DNA from: Acidimicrobiaceae bacterium
GTDB taxonomy: Bacteria; Actinomycetota; Acidimicrobiia; Acidimicrobiales; RAAP-2
Direction: 5' to 3'
Length of the DNA: 32,031 bases
NCBI GenBank assembly: GCA_947456095.1
Contig: CANGPX010000014.1
Span: 1 to 32,031, forward strand
Below the pieces are notes generated by a model. The model was given only the letters and a program-made list of their open reading frames with translations. It did no database searches and had not been told where the DNA came from. A program made the translations under genes and the position numbers. Below are positions 7,571 to 19,594 of this stretch, in pieces (positions within the stretch are counted from its first letter, which is position 1; each line of letters starts with the position of its first letter).

Positions 7571-8463
7571 GGCTTCGCACCGTACCAGTCACTGAGCAGG
7601 CGTCCGGTCACGAGTTCATACGCAGCCACATACCGCTCAGAAGTCGTGGTGGCAACCTCAAGGGGAACAGGGGGTGGAGGCGGTTGTTTGTCCCAGCCAA
7701 TTGCTTCCAGCCAGTCACGAAATGGCTGCTTGTCATAGGCCGGTGGGGTCTCGCCAGGAACCACTTGGGCCTCTGGCCAGAGCCTCGACGAGTCCGGGGT
7801 GCACACTTCATCGCACAAGACCAGTTGACCATTCACGTGGCCGAATTCAAACTTGGTGTCAGCCAAGATGAAGCCGGCTGACTTTGCCCGAGCTGCTGCT
7901 CGCTCGTAGACGGCCAAAGAAACTTGCTCAAGCTCACGAACAAGGTCAGCCCCCACGAGCTCTCGAGCGGCTGCAACCGAGATGTTCACGTCATGGCCTT
8001 CATCGGCTTTGGTTGAAGGTGTGAACATTGGCGTTGGCAAACGGTCGGCCAAGCGAAGCCCAGGCACAACTGCCATGTCATGAATGGTGCCAGAACGCTC
8101 ATATTCAGATGCCGCTTGGCCAGCCAAGTAGCCACGCACAATGCACTCAAGACTGACCATCTCGGCTCGCTCGACCAACATAGCTCGGCCGTGTGTTTCA
8201 GCCGGCAAGGTGACCGCTAGCAGTGTGTCGATTTGTTCAGGGTCAAAGGAAATCACCGAGTTGGCCACGACGTCGCTCACTTCGTCGAGGAAAAACGCAG
8301 TCATTGCCGTCAAGACCCGACCCTTATTGGCAATGGGTTCAGCCATGACGACGTCAAAGGCCGACAGTCGGTCAGAGGCAATCATCAAGATTCGCCCTTG
8401 CCCAACGTCATAGAGATCTCGAACCTTGCCCGAGTGAATGAGTGGGAACGAAATCTCGCTCAC
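7567..8463 (-). CDS. purC: Phosphoribosylaminoimidazole-succinocarboxamide synthase
   Basis: This enzyme makes SAICAR from CAIR, aspartate and ATP (purine synthesis). The 298-residue protein has the N-terminal HSGKVRDLYDVG strand (10-21) that binds ATP, the signature with TPMFTPSTKADEGHD around 142-156, and LADTKFEFG (about 199-207). The length fits the longer form found in actinobacteria and yeast-like enzymes. It starts on GTG (8461-8463), placed directly against the purB TAG stop with no intervening base, and overlaps purS by 4 nt downstream. Confidence 0.96.
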   Translation of the reverse strand: MSEISFPLIHSGKVRDLYDVGQGRILMIASDRLSAFDVVMAEPIANKGRVLTAMTAFFLDEVSDVVANSVISFDPEQIDTLLAVTLPAETHGRAMLVERAEMVSLECIVRGYLAGQAASEYERSGTIHDMAVVPGLRLADRLPTPMFTPSTKADEGHDVNISVAAARELVGADLVRELEQVSLAVYERAAARAKSAGFILADTKFEFGHVNGQLVLCDEVCTPDSSRLWPEAQVVPGETPPAYDKQPFRDWLEAIGWDKQPPPPPVPLEVATTTSERYVAAYELVTGRLLSDWYGAKP

Positions 8464-9773
8464 CTAACTCACCGCCAAGTGCCGGACTGCATCGACCGCG
8501 CGATGCGCATGGGTCAACACTCGAGCGAGATCAAAGGCGACATCAAGCTCCGACGACGACAACGTCACTTCTTCGTCTTGTTCCAAAACGTCACGCAAGT
8601 GGCGTCGTGATTCCACTGCTTCACGGGCGTCACGCTGCACAATGCGATACGCCTCGTCTCTGGTCTTGCCCGTCTCAATGATCTGCAAGAGCACCGATTG
8701 CGAGAACACCAGACCGAGTGAGTTGACGGCCAAGTTCTCTCGAGCTCGGGCCTCGTTGATGACGAGATTGGCGGCCAGACCCGTCGCCTTTTCGACCATG
8801 TAGTAGGTCAACATGGCGCAGTCGGGCACAATGACTCGCTCAACTGAAGAGTGCGAGATGTCTCGCTCATGCCACAGCGCTACGTCTTCCAAACCAGCCG
8901 AGAGATACCCACGCAGAACTCGAGCCAAACCGCAGAGCCGCTCAGACAAAATAGGGTTGCGCTTGTGCGGCATGGCCGAAGATCCCTTTTGGCCCTTGCC
9001 AAATGGCTCTTCTGCTTCGCCAACTTCACTTCTGGCCAAGTGGCGCACTTCTGTCGCAAACAACTCAATGGTGGTGCCAATCGCAGCGCAGGCGTAGAAC
9101 CACTCAGCGTGGCGATCACGAGCAATGACTTGGGTGGCTGGGACGGCTTTCAGCCCGAGGTGTTCAGCCACAAAGGCCTCAACTGCTGGGTCAATGTTGG
9201 AGAACGTGCCAACAGCGCCAGACAACTTCGCCACAGCAATGGCTTCTCGGGCCCGCTCCAAGCGGACCCGGTCACGCTCGGCTTGCAGCGCAAACAGGGC
9301 GAACTTCATGCCAAACGTGGTGGGCTCGGCGTGCATGCCGTGGGTGCGGCCAAGCACCGCCATGGATTCGAGTTCCACTGCACGAGTGGCCAAGGCCGAA
9401 ACGAAGGCTTGTTGTTGCACAAGCAACAAGTCGGTGGCTTTCGTCATCATCGTGCACAGCGCCGTGTCAACAACATCTGATGAAGTGAGGCCGAAGTGGA
9501 TCCAGCTGCCCTCTGGTGCACCAATGCGGTCTTGGACAATGTCAACAAAGGCAGCTAAGTCGTGATTGGTGATGACTTCACGGTCGTTGACTGCTTGGAC
9601 AAACTCCGCGTCAATTCTTGGCGCACGAGCTCGAAGGGCAATGGCGTCTTCGGTCGGCACGACCCCAAGGGCTGCGAGTCCTTCTGCGGCCAAGAGCTCG
9701 ACTTCAAGCAGTGCCTGCATGCGAGCTTCATCGGTGAAGATCTCGGCAATGGCTTTCGGTGCGTAGCGGGGGA

Positions 9774-9777
<4 letters not shown>
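8464..9777 (-). CDS. purB: Adenylosuccinate lyase
   Basis: This enzyme cleaves fumarate from SAICAR and from adenylosuccinate, acting twice in AMP synthesis. The 437-residue protein of the fumarase/aspartase superfamily shows the signature loop GSSAMPHKRNPILSERL (about 265-281, with the catalytic Ser) and the TSSDVVDTAL motif (98-107), and GRTHGMHAEPTTFG (143-156) with the conserved His. Overlap with purD is 4 nt (9774-9777). Its stop codon abuts the purC GTG. Its place beside purC fits sequential pathway steps. Confidence 0.96.
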
Positions 9778-12380
<2,603 letters not shown>

Positions 12381-12430
12381 CGGCGGTACTTGTCACTATG
12401 ACGATCAAACAACACCGAGGTGTTCAGTTC

Positions 12431-12442
12431 TAGGGTTTTGCC
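12431..12442 (+). promoter_or_regulatory. Leaderless -10 box of the sulfatase operon
   Basis: TAGGGT (12431-12436) precedes ATG 12443 by exactly 6 nt and no ribosome-binding site is present, as expected for a leaderless transcript. Confidence 0.45.
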
Positions 12443-14155
12443 ATGGACACCACCCGAGCGAGCAGAAGTTTCGAAGCAACGAGTGAGTACACCGTTGAGT
12501 TGGCTGATGGATCACGGGTCCATCGTGACCATTTGGCCCAAAACGAGCGGCTGCAACCTCGACTCGAGTCACCACGAAGTGGTGTGTGGTGTGCGATTGG
12601 CAATGGACTATCCAACCAGACCTTCATTGAAGGACCCGGTGGCATTATTGCCATTGATTCTGGTGAAAGCCAAGAAGAGATGGCCGCTTCACTTGCACAA
12701 CTGCGACAAGTCACCACTTCGCCAATCGTGGCCGTGCTCTACACCCACTTCCATTACGTCAGCGGAACACAGGCCATCATGGAAGAGGCCGGCACCACCT
12801 TGCCGATCTATGGCCACAAAAAAATCGACGGCAACTTGGCTCGTGCTTCGACAGAAATCGCCCCGACCTACAGCCGTGGCCTCATTGAGCAGTTCGCGAT
12901 TGCGTTGCCAGGCGAAGGCCCCGATCATGCTCAAAACGTTGGCCTCGGCCTCTACTGGAAGCGCCCAGACCTCGGAAGATCAACTCCTGGCTATCTCCCG
13001 CCAGACGTCACTTTTGACGACAACACCACCTTGGAAGTGGCGGGCCTCACCATTGAAGTCACCATGGCGCCATCAGACGCCGATGACTCGGTGACCTATT
13101 TCTTCCCCGAGTTAGGTGTTGCCGTCCACAACCTTGTGTGGCCACTGCTGTTCAACATCTTTGCCATCCGTGGCGAAGAGTACCGCGACCCAAACGTCCT
13201 CATTCGCGGTATTGATCATTTACTTTCCCTCGGCGCTGAACACCTAGTCGCCACCCATGGACCGTCCATGTCGGGAGCAGAAGAAATTGTCGCCAGAGTC
13301 ACTCGCTACCGCGACTCGCTTGCGTTCATCTGGGACCAAACCGTGCGCCAGACCAACTTGGGGGCAACGACCAATGACTTGGCCCACACCGTGCAACTGC
13401 CCGCTCTCTACGGCGAAGACTTCCTGACCACTGAGCTCTATGGGGTTGTTGAGCACCACGCTCGTCAAATCAGAAGTGGCCTATTTGGCTTCTTTGACGG
13501 CGACCCGGCCAACTTGTTCCCCGTGAAAACCGCTGAGCGTTCGGCTCGGCTCATTGCTGGATTCGGTGGTGAACACCTCGTGCGAAGCGAGGTGGAAGCT
13601 TCCTTCGCAGCAGATGACCTTCGCTGGGGCATTGAACTCGCCTCATGGCTGTCAACAAGAGACGACGCCGCAACGCAAGACCACGAACTCTTAGCCAAAG
13701 GCCTGCGGCTCATTGCCGAGCGGACAACGGCTGCCAATATTCGCAATTGGTGCTTGACGAGGGCACGAATCCTTGAGGGCTCTCTCGATGCGGGATGGAT
13801 GAAAGTCCATCAACTCCGCCCGAAAGTCGTCGCAGCGTCACCACTCGAGCGCTCAGTGCATTTGCTTCGCGTCCTCGTTGACCCAAAGCGAGCTGAAGGT
13901 ATTGACGTCCACGTGGCGTTCTGTTTTGGTGAAGAAACAGCTGGACTCCATGTGCGCAACTCCATTGCCGCGCCGACGTCAGGGGAGGGGGCAACGGTGA
14001 CCCTTCGTGGCACGAAGTCAACATGGACAAATCTCCTGTGTGGCAACGTCAGCCTCCAAGCCTTGCTCGACAGCGGCGAAGGAGAAGTTGTGGGGGACGT
14101 CCAAGATCTCGTTCGTGCGCTGTCGGTCTTTGACCTCCCCGCCCTTCGCTCATGA
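12443..14155 (+). CDS. Alkyl-sulfatase-like MBL-fold hydrolase with altered metal motif
   Basis: The 570-residue protein has the three-part layout of BDS1/SdsA1-type alkyl sulfatases: a metallo-beta-lactamase domain (about 45-275), an all-helical dimerisation domain (about 280-425, including EYRDPNVL at its border) and a C-terminal SCP2-like domain (about 450-570). Family members hydrolyse sulfate esters of primary or secondary alkyl chains with two zinc ions. Here the usual THxHxDHxGG reads THFHYVSGTQ (101-110): His102 and His104 remain, but the Asp-His pair is replaced by Val106-Ser107. Other likely ligands are His229 (AVHN) and His272 (THGP). Metal number or chemistry may therefore differ. 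The gene overlaps the arylsulfatase gene by 4 nt (ATGA). No signal peptide was seen, so it is probably cytoplasmic. Confidence 0.82.
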   Translation: MDTTRASRSFEATSEYTVELADGSRVHRDHLAQNERLQPRLESPRSGVWCAIGNGLSNQTFIEGPGGIIAIDSGESQEEMAASLAQLRQVTTSPIVAVLYTHFHYVSGTQAIMEEAGTTLPIYGHKKIDGNLARASTEIAPTYSRGLIEQFAIALPGEGPDHAQNVGLGLYWKRPDLGRSTPGYLPPDVTFDDNTTLEVAGLTIEVTMAPSDADDSVTYFFPELGVAVHNLVWPLLFNIFAIRGEEYRDPNVLIRGIDHLLSLGAEHLVATHGPSMSGAEEIVARVTRYRDSLAFIWDQTVRQTNLGATTNDLAHTVQLPALYGEDFLTTELYGVVEHHARQIRSGLFGFFDGDPANLFPVKTAERSARLIAGFGGEHLVRSEVEASFAADDLRWGIELASWLSTRDDAATQDHELLAKGLRLIAERTTAANIRNWCLTRARILEGSLDAGWMKVHQLRPKVVAASPLERSVHLLRVLVDPKRAEGIDVHVAFCFGEETAGLHVRNSIAAPTSGEGATVTLRGTKSTWTNLLCGNVSLQALLDSGEGEVVGDVQDLVRALSVFDLPALRS

Positions 14156-16485
14156 CCGAATCTGAATCTCTTCCCCGGCCAACTCCCCCTTTTACTGGGC
14201 AGATTGGCCGCCTGATGGAAGATGCCACCCCGGCCAAGATGGAGCGCAGTGGGCCAAGAGGGGACGCACCAAATGTGTTGCTCATTGTTTTAGATGATGT
14301 TGGATTTGGATCCTTCGAAGCCTTTGGTGGGCCAGTCCCCTCGCCAGGACTCAACAAAGTGACCAGTGAAGGTCTCACCTACAACGCCTTTCACACGACA
14401 GCGTTGTGCTCACCCACGAGAGCCGCGATTTTGACTGGGCGCAATCACCACCGAGTCCACATGGGTGGTATCCCAGAAATTGCCAACACCTATCCCGGTT
14501 ACGACAGTGCCATGCCCGAAGAAGCGGCCACCGTGGCCGAAGTGCTGAGGCAACATGGTTATGCCACGGGCTGTTTTGGCAAATGGCACTTGACCCCAAG
14601 TTGGGAGCAAAGTCCCGCTGGGCCGTTTACTCACTGGCCAACGGGGATGGGTTTTGAGCGCTTCTATGGAATCTTGGGAGCCGAGTGCTCGCAATTTGAG
14701 CCACCGGTCTATGACCAAACAACCCCAATCTCTCCGCATGTTGGCCGAGAGAACTACCACCTGACTGAAGACTTGGTTGATCAAACCCTGACCTGGATTG
14801 ACCGGGTCAAAGCTTCGTCACCAACCAAGCCCTTCTTCACGTATTTCTCCACGCCAGCGGTCCATGCACCCCATCACGTCGCCCCTGAATGGATCGACAA
14901 GTTCAAGGGTCACTTTGACGAAGGCTGGGACGTCCTGCGCGAAGCGATCTACAAGCGCCAACTCGACCTTGGGATTATCCCTGCAGGCACCGCACTCACC
15001 CCTCGACCAGAAGGGATCCCCGCCTTTGCCGATTACCCCGAGCGCTACCGCCCAGTTGCTGCTCGACTGATGGAGACCTTCGCTGGGTTTTTGGCCCACA
15101 CGGACTTTCATATCCACTTCATGCTTCAAGGACTTGAGGACCGGGGACTGCTCGACAACACGCTCGTCATCTATTTGACCGGTGACAACGGCGCCTCTGC
15201 TGAAGGCACGGTGCACGGTGCCTGGTCGGCACCGAGTTTCCAAAATGGACGTGCCGAAGACCCAGAGTGGCTCCTTGCCCACATGGACGACTTTGGCTCC
15301 GCTCGTTGCGAAAACCACTACAACATTGGCTGGGCTTGGGCACTTGACGCTCCATTTCAGTGGATGAAGCAAGTGGCTTCACACTTTGGTGGCACCCGCA
15401 ATGGTCTCGGGATTCGCTGGCCACAAGGGATCTCGGCAACTGGCCTTCGCCCACAGTTCCATCATGTGGTTGATCTCGCCAGCACCATCTATGACGTGAC
15501 CGGCATCACCCCTCCAAGCCAGGTCAATGGCTTGGAGCAACTCCCCATTGATGGCACCTCCATGCGCTACAGCTTTCATGCGCCAGAGGCCAAGACCACG
15601 AGAACCACCCAGTACTTTGAGATTCTTGGCAATCGAGCGATTTACCACGATGGATTTGTTGCCGCCTGTTTTCATGGTCGCCCCCCATGGATCCGACTCC
15701 AAGGTCTCCCCTTCGATGGCGAACAAGAGCACTGGGAGCTCTACGACATCGCCGGCGATTTCTCTCAAGCACACGATCTGAGCGAGCAGTTCCCGGAAAA
15801 ATTAGAAGCATTGAAAGCGCTGTTCCATGATGTTGCCCTCGACAACAACGTTTACCCGCTCAGAGACCCAGGGTCACCGAGATTTGGTGACTTGGCTGTC
15901 CCCCACGTGCTTGGCGACGTGACAGAGATGACCTACACCAAAGCCCATGTGCGTATGCCTGAGCCTTCGGTGCTCAACGTGAAGAACTGCTCGTACAAGG
16001 TGAGCGCCACGATTGAGGTCACGAACCTCAGTCACGGCGTCGTGGTTGCCCAAGGCGGGAACATGGCCGGCTGGGCTCTCTACGTCGACGAAAGTCGCGT
16101 CGCACATTTTCACTACAACTACTACGGCCATGAGCACACGAACGTCGCGGCAAACGTTCCCCTTGGCCTCGGTCGACAAAGCATCACGGTGGAATTTGCC
16201 TACGACGGCGGCTTTGGTGCCGGTGGCGACGTGGCAATGTCCATCAACGAAGAACTCGTGGGCGTTGGTCGAATTCCCGCCACCGTGCCGCTCGTGTTTT
16301 CCATGAGTGGCGAGACCTTTGACGTTGGCACCGACACTGGTTCCCCCGTTGGTCCCTACCCCCATGACTTCTCCTACGACGATGAAATTGTCTCGGTGGT
16401 GTTAACGAGACTCAGTGAGCCATCACCAGCGGTCAAAGCCCAGGTCGAAGAAGGACTTAAACGGGCCGCATTTTCTGCCCACTGA
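14152..16485 (+). CDS. Arylsulfatase, type I formylglycine sulfatase
   Basis: This enzyme hydrolyses sulfate monoesters. At 777 residues it matches the long actinobacterial arylsulfatases (mycobacterial AtsA and AtsD are of similar size). Metal-binding Asp48-Asp49 lies in VLDDVGFG. The sulfatase signature CSPTRAAILTG (86-96) carries Cys86, which must be oxidised to formylglycine by a separate enzyme not in this window. Further active-site parts are GKWH (143-146), a His-rich AVHAPHH segment near 240 and GDNG (344-347). Residues from about 610 form an extra beta-rich C-terminal domain. No export signal is visible. It is the second gene of the operon with the alkyl-sulfatase-like protein, suggesting joint use on sulfated organic compounds. 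The natural substrate is unknown. Confidence 0.93.
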   Translation: MTESESLPRPTPPFTGQIGRLMEDATPAKMERSGPRGDAPNVLLIVLDDVGFGSFEAFGGPVPSPGLNKVTSEGLTYNAFHTTALCSPTRAAILTGRNHHRVHMGGIPEIANTYPGYDSAMPEEAATVAEVLRQHGYATGCFGKWHLTPSWEQSPAGPFTHWPTGMGFERFYGILGAECSQFEPPVYDQTTPISPHVGRENYHLTEDLVDQTLTWIDRVKASSPTKPFFTYFSTPAVHAPHHVAPEWIDKFKGHFDEGWDVLREAIYKRQLDLGIIPAGTALTPRPEGIPAFADYPERYRPVAARLMETFAGFLAHTDFHIHFMLQGLEDRGLLDNTLVIYLTGDNGASAEGTVHGAWSAPSFQNGRAEDPEWLLAHMDDFGSARCENHYNIGWAWALDAPFQWMKQVASHFGGTRNGLGIRWPQGISATGLRPQFHHVVDLASTIYDVTGITPPSQVNGLEQLPIDGTSMRYSFHAPEAKTTRTTQYFEILGNRAIYHDGFVAACFHGRPPWIRLQGLPFDGEQEHWELYDIAGDFSQAHDLSEQFPEKLEALKALFHDVALDNNVYPLRDPGSPRFGDLAVPHVLGDVTEMTYTKAHVRMPEPSVLNVKNCSYKVSATIEVTNLSHGVVVAQGGNMAGWALYVDESRVAHFHYNYYGHEHTNVAANVPLGLGRQSITVEFAYDGGFGAGGDVAMSINEELVGVGRIPATVPLVFSMSGETFDVGTDTGSPVGPYPHDFSYDDEIVSVVLTRLSEPSPAVKAQVEEGLKRAAFSAH

Positions 16486-16563
16486 GCAAGTGCCTCCGGG
16501 CTAGGTTGAAACTACTGACTTCGGCGTGATGTTGCGACGATGAGAAAAGCCCAAGGAGCCGTC

Positions 16564-16701
16564 ATGGCCGATAAGTCCCAGAAGTCCAACAAGAACGTGA
16601 AGAAGGTGGGCAAGTCCCTCCAAGAAAAGCGCGCTGCCAAGGCAACCAAAGGCTCTGGCGCCGCTCCGCTCATCAAGCCTTCAACTGGCCCGAAGGCTTA
16701 A
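16564..16701 (+). CDS. 45-residue lysine-rich small protein
   Basis: This is a short but well-supported gene: ATG 16564 has AAGGAG 6 nt upstream, and the product is strongly basic (about 13 Lys and Arg of 45), opening [26 protein letters not shown]. Small Lys-rich proteins of this look are common in actinobacteria and are usually unannotated; RNA or ribosome contact is a guess from charge only. The last four bases, TTAA (16698-16701), carry its TAA stop and, on the other strand, the TAA stop of clpB, so the two convergent genes interlock with no room for a terminator. It follows the arylsulfatase gene by 78 nt. Confidence 0.72.
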   Translation: MADKSQKSNKNVKKVGKSLQEKRAAKATKGSGAAPLIKPSTGPKA

Positions 16702-19199
16702 ACCACCAAAGCGTTGAAGGTGAGCTCTTCACCGTGAAGGCCAACCTGCACCGTTTGGCCGGAGTGAAAGCGACCCTCAAGAATCGCCATGGCTAAGGGG
16801 TCTTCAACTCGTCGCTGGAGCACCCGGCGAAGTGGACGTGCACCGAACTCAGGGTCATAGCCCTCGTCAGCGAGGTAGGTCGCAGCCTCGTCGCTGACCT
16901 CAAGCAGAAGACCGCGTTCATCCATACGGCTCGCTAAGCGCCGCAGTTGGACGTCAATGATTTGGCGAAGATCGCTCTTCGTCAGCGAAGCAAACCGCAC
17001 AATCTCGTCAATGCGGTTGACAAACTCGGGCTTGAAATACTGCTCGGGAGCGACGCTCAAGTTCGACGTCATAATGAGCACCACATTGGTGAAGTCAACC
17101 GTTCGGCCTTGACCATCGGTTAAGCGACCGTCTTCTAAGACCTGGAGAAGGATATTGAAGACGTCTTGGTGTGCTTTTTCCAATTCATCGAGCAGCACGA
17201 CTGCATAGGGGCGTCGACGCACGGCTTCAGTTAACTGGCCACCTTCTTCGAAGCCAATGTAGCCAGGAGGTGCGCCAACGAGTCGGCTCACACTGTGTCG
17301 CTCCATGTATTCGCTCATGTCAATGCGGACCATGGCACGCTCATCATCGAACAAGAACTCGGCCAAGGCTCGAGCAAGTTCGGTCTTGCCAACGCCAGTT
17401 GGACCTAAGAACAAAAACGATCCAATCGGGCGGTTCGAGTCAGCAAGTCCTGACCGGCTGCGGCGAATGGCGTTGGCGACAGCTGAGACTGCTTGGTGTT
17501 GTCCAATCACTCGATCTTCAAGCAAGTGTTCTAAGTGCAGGAGTTTTTCCACTTCACCTTCGAGCAACTTCGACACCGGCACACCAGTTGTTCGACTGAC
17601 CACTTGAGCAATGTCTTCGGCATCGACTTCTTCTTTTAAGAAGCGATGGTCGCGTTGTAAGGCCTCGAGGTCTTTCGTTGCTTGTCCAATTTCGCTTTCA
17701 ATTCTCGGCAGATCTCCATAGCGAATAGCCGATGCTTGGGCCAAGTCGCCTTCGCGCTCCAAGCGCTCAGCATCGACTCTGCGCTCTTCAAGTTCGGTCT
17801 TTCGCTTGGAGATGAGATCAATCTGCTGCTTTTCGGCTTGCCAACGAGCGGTCATGGCATCGCAGGTCTCTTGCCACTCGGCCAACTCGGCTTCGAGTTT
17901 TGTCAGTCGGTCTTTTGAGGCTTGGTCAGATTCGAGTTCTAAGGCGACCTTTTCCATTTGGCCTTGGCGAATTTTTCTGATGATGACGTCGAGCTCGGTT
18001 GGCATGGAGTCAATCTCAATACGCAACTTCGATGCTGCTTCGTCGACCAAGTCAATGGCCTTGTCCGGCAAGAACCGCTGAGTAATGAACCGGTCCGACA
18101 AGGTTGCAGCGGCAATGAGGGCTGCGTCTTGAATCCGCACTCCATGGTGGATTTCGTAGCGTTCTTTTAAGCCCCGCAGAATCGCCACCGTGTCATCAAC
18201 ACTTGGCTGATCGACAAAGACCTGCTGGAACCGACGCTCAAGAGCAGCGTCTTTTTCAATGTATTTGCGATACTCATCGAGCGTTGTTGCTCCAACCATG
18301 CGCAGCTCACCACGAGCAAGCAAGGGCTTGATCATTTGACCCGCATCCATGGCCCCTTCGGCTGCGCCGGCACCAACGAGTGTGTGGAGTTCATCAATGA
18401 AGGTGATGACACTTCCCTGTGCATCTTCAATTTCTTTGAGCACCGCCTTCAAGCGCTCTTCGAACTCACCTCGATACTTGGCTCCAGCGACCATGGCGGC
18501 CAAGTCGAGAGCTATCAGCCTGCGACCTTTCAGTGACTGGGGAACGTCACCTTCAATGATTCGCGTGGCGAGTCCTTCAACAATCGCGGTCTTGCCAACT
18601 CCTGGTTCGCCAATGAGGACGGGATTGTTCTTTGTTCTGCGAGACAGCACTTGAATCACGCGTCGAATCTCTTCGTCGCGGCCAATGACGGGGTCGAGTT
18701 TTCCCGCTCGAGCCAAATCGGTTAGGTCCCGCCCGTATTTCTCCAGGCTTTTGAACTGTTCTTCTGGATTTTCCGAGGTGACTCGGTGATGTCCTCGCAG
18801 CTCAGCCACCGCGGCAAGCAGTGCCGCTGCGTCAACGCCGAGCTCTGGAGCAAACGACAACAACACATGTTCAACCGAGACGAAGTCATCGCCCATGGTT
18901 CCTCGGCGACGGTCAGCATCTTCGAGTCCGGCAAGTCCAGATTTGCTGAGCTCAGGATCTTTTCCCCCAATGGCTCGAGGAAGTGCCTTGATCACCCCTT
19001 GAAGTCGATCAGACACGGCCCCTGGTTGTTGGCCAATCGTTGCGAGGAGCGGCTGGGTAATGCCTTCTGGTTGAGCAAGCAGCGCAATGAGCAGATGTTC
19101 GGGGACAATCTCTGGATTCCCGAGTGTTTTGGCTTGGGACTGAGCTGCTTGAAAAGCTTCACGAACGCGAAGCGTCCACTGATTTGGGTTCACGGCCAT
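16698..19199 (-). CDS. clpB: ATP-dependent disaggregase ClpB
   Basis: This hexameric AAA+ chaperone pulls proteins out of aggregates with DnaK, DnaJ and GrpE, all encoded just upstream. The 833-residue protein has a Clp N-domain (1-145), a first ATPase domain with Walker A GEPGVGKT (198-205) and Walker B ITFIDELH, the middle coiled-coil domain (about 400-525) that marks ClpB rather than ClpA/C, and a second ATPase domain with [11 protein letters not shown] (near 599-609). In the second domain the stretch between sensor-1 TSNL and PEFVNRID is only about 9 residues, roughly 20 shorter than in E. coli ClpB, which explains the slightly short length. It lies 2 nt after hspR, so it is the last gene of the heat-shock operon. 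Confidence 0.96.
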   Translation of the reverse strand: MAVNPNQWTLRVREAFQAAQSQAKTLGNPEIVPEHLLIALLAQPEGITQPLLATIGQQPGAVSDRLQGVIKALPRAIGGKDPELSKSGLAGLEDADRRRGTMGDDFVSVEHVLLSFAPELGVDAAALLAAVAELRGHHRVTSENPEEQFKSLEKYGRDLTDLARAGKLDPVIGRDEEIRRVIQVLSRRTKNNPVLIGEPGVGKTAIVEGLATRIIEGDVPQSLKGRRLIALDLAAMVAGAKYRGEFEERLKAVLKEIEDAQGSVITFIDELHTLVGAGAAEGAMDAGQMIKPLLARGELRMVGATTLDEYRKYIEKDAALERRFQQVFVDQPSVDDTVAILRGLKERYEIHHGVRIQDAALIAAATLSDRFITQRFLPDKAIDLVDEAASKLRIEIDSMPTELDVIIRKIRQGQMEKVALELESDQASKDRLTKLEAELAEWQETCDAMTARWQAEKQQIDLISKRKTELEERRVDAERLEREGDLAQASAIRYGDLPRIESEIGQATKDLEALQRDHRFLKEEVDAEDIAQVVSRTTGVPVSKLLEGEVEKLLHLEHLLEDRVIGQHQAVSAVANAIRRSRSGLADSNRPIGSFLFLGPTGVGKTELARALAEFLFDDERAMVRIDMSEYMERHSVSRLVGAPPGYIGFEEGGQLTEAVRRRPYAVVLLDELEKAHQDVFNILLQVLEDGRLTDGQGRTVDFTNVVLIMTSNLSVAPEQYFKPEFVNRIDEIVRFASLTKSDLRQIIDVQLRRLASRMDERGLLLEVSDEAATYLADEGYDPEFGARPLRRVLQRRVEDPLAMAILEGRFHSGQTVQVGLHGEELTFNALVV

Positions 19200-19201
19200 T
19201 G

Positions 19202-19594
19202 TTAGCGCCTTCCTGTTGATGCCCCTCGGTTGAAGGGAACTGGGCTTTGCCCGAGCGGCACGATCTCTCGTCGGTATTGACGATGCGTGGCTTCAATGTC
19301 GCGTCGAGCCGCGATTTGCAACTGATCAATGGACTGCTGGAGTTTGGCGACCTCGGCCTCGAGGGCCAACACGCGCTTGACGCCTTCTAAGTTGAGACCA
19401 GCTTGGGTGAGCTCTTGGATTCGAGCCAATTGCTTCAAGTCCGCCTCAGAGAACCGGCGGCTGCCACCTGAAGTGCGACCAGGTTCCAACAGACCTTTTC
19501 GCTCATAGATGCGAAGCGTTTGCGGGTGAACGCCGGACAACTCGGCCGCAACCGAGATGACGTAAACCGCACGAGTGTCCAAGTGTCTCGTCAT
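19202..19594 (-). CDS. hspR: MerR-family heat-shock repressor HspR
   Basis: This autoregulatory repressor of the dnaK operon in actinobacteria binds HAIR inverted repeats, usually with DnaK as corepressor. The 130-residue protein has an N-terminal winged helix-turn-helix of the MerR type (11-78: [21 protein letters not shown], then the wing with [10 protein letters not shown]) and a C-terminal coiled coil (about 72-105). No metal- or drug-binding cysteines are present, as expected for HspR. The start ATG overlaps the dnaJ stop by 4 nt. A HAIR-like site lies over the dnaK promoter at 23189-23209, consistent with feedback control of the whole operon. Confidence 0.93.
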   Translation of the reverse strand: MTRHLDTRAVYVISVAAELSGVHPQTLRIYERKGLLEPGRTSGGSRRFSEADLKQLARIQELTQAGLNLEGVKRVLALEAEVAKLQQSIDQLQIAARRDIEATHRQYRREIVPLGQSPVPFNRGASTGRR

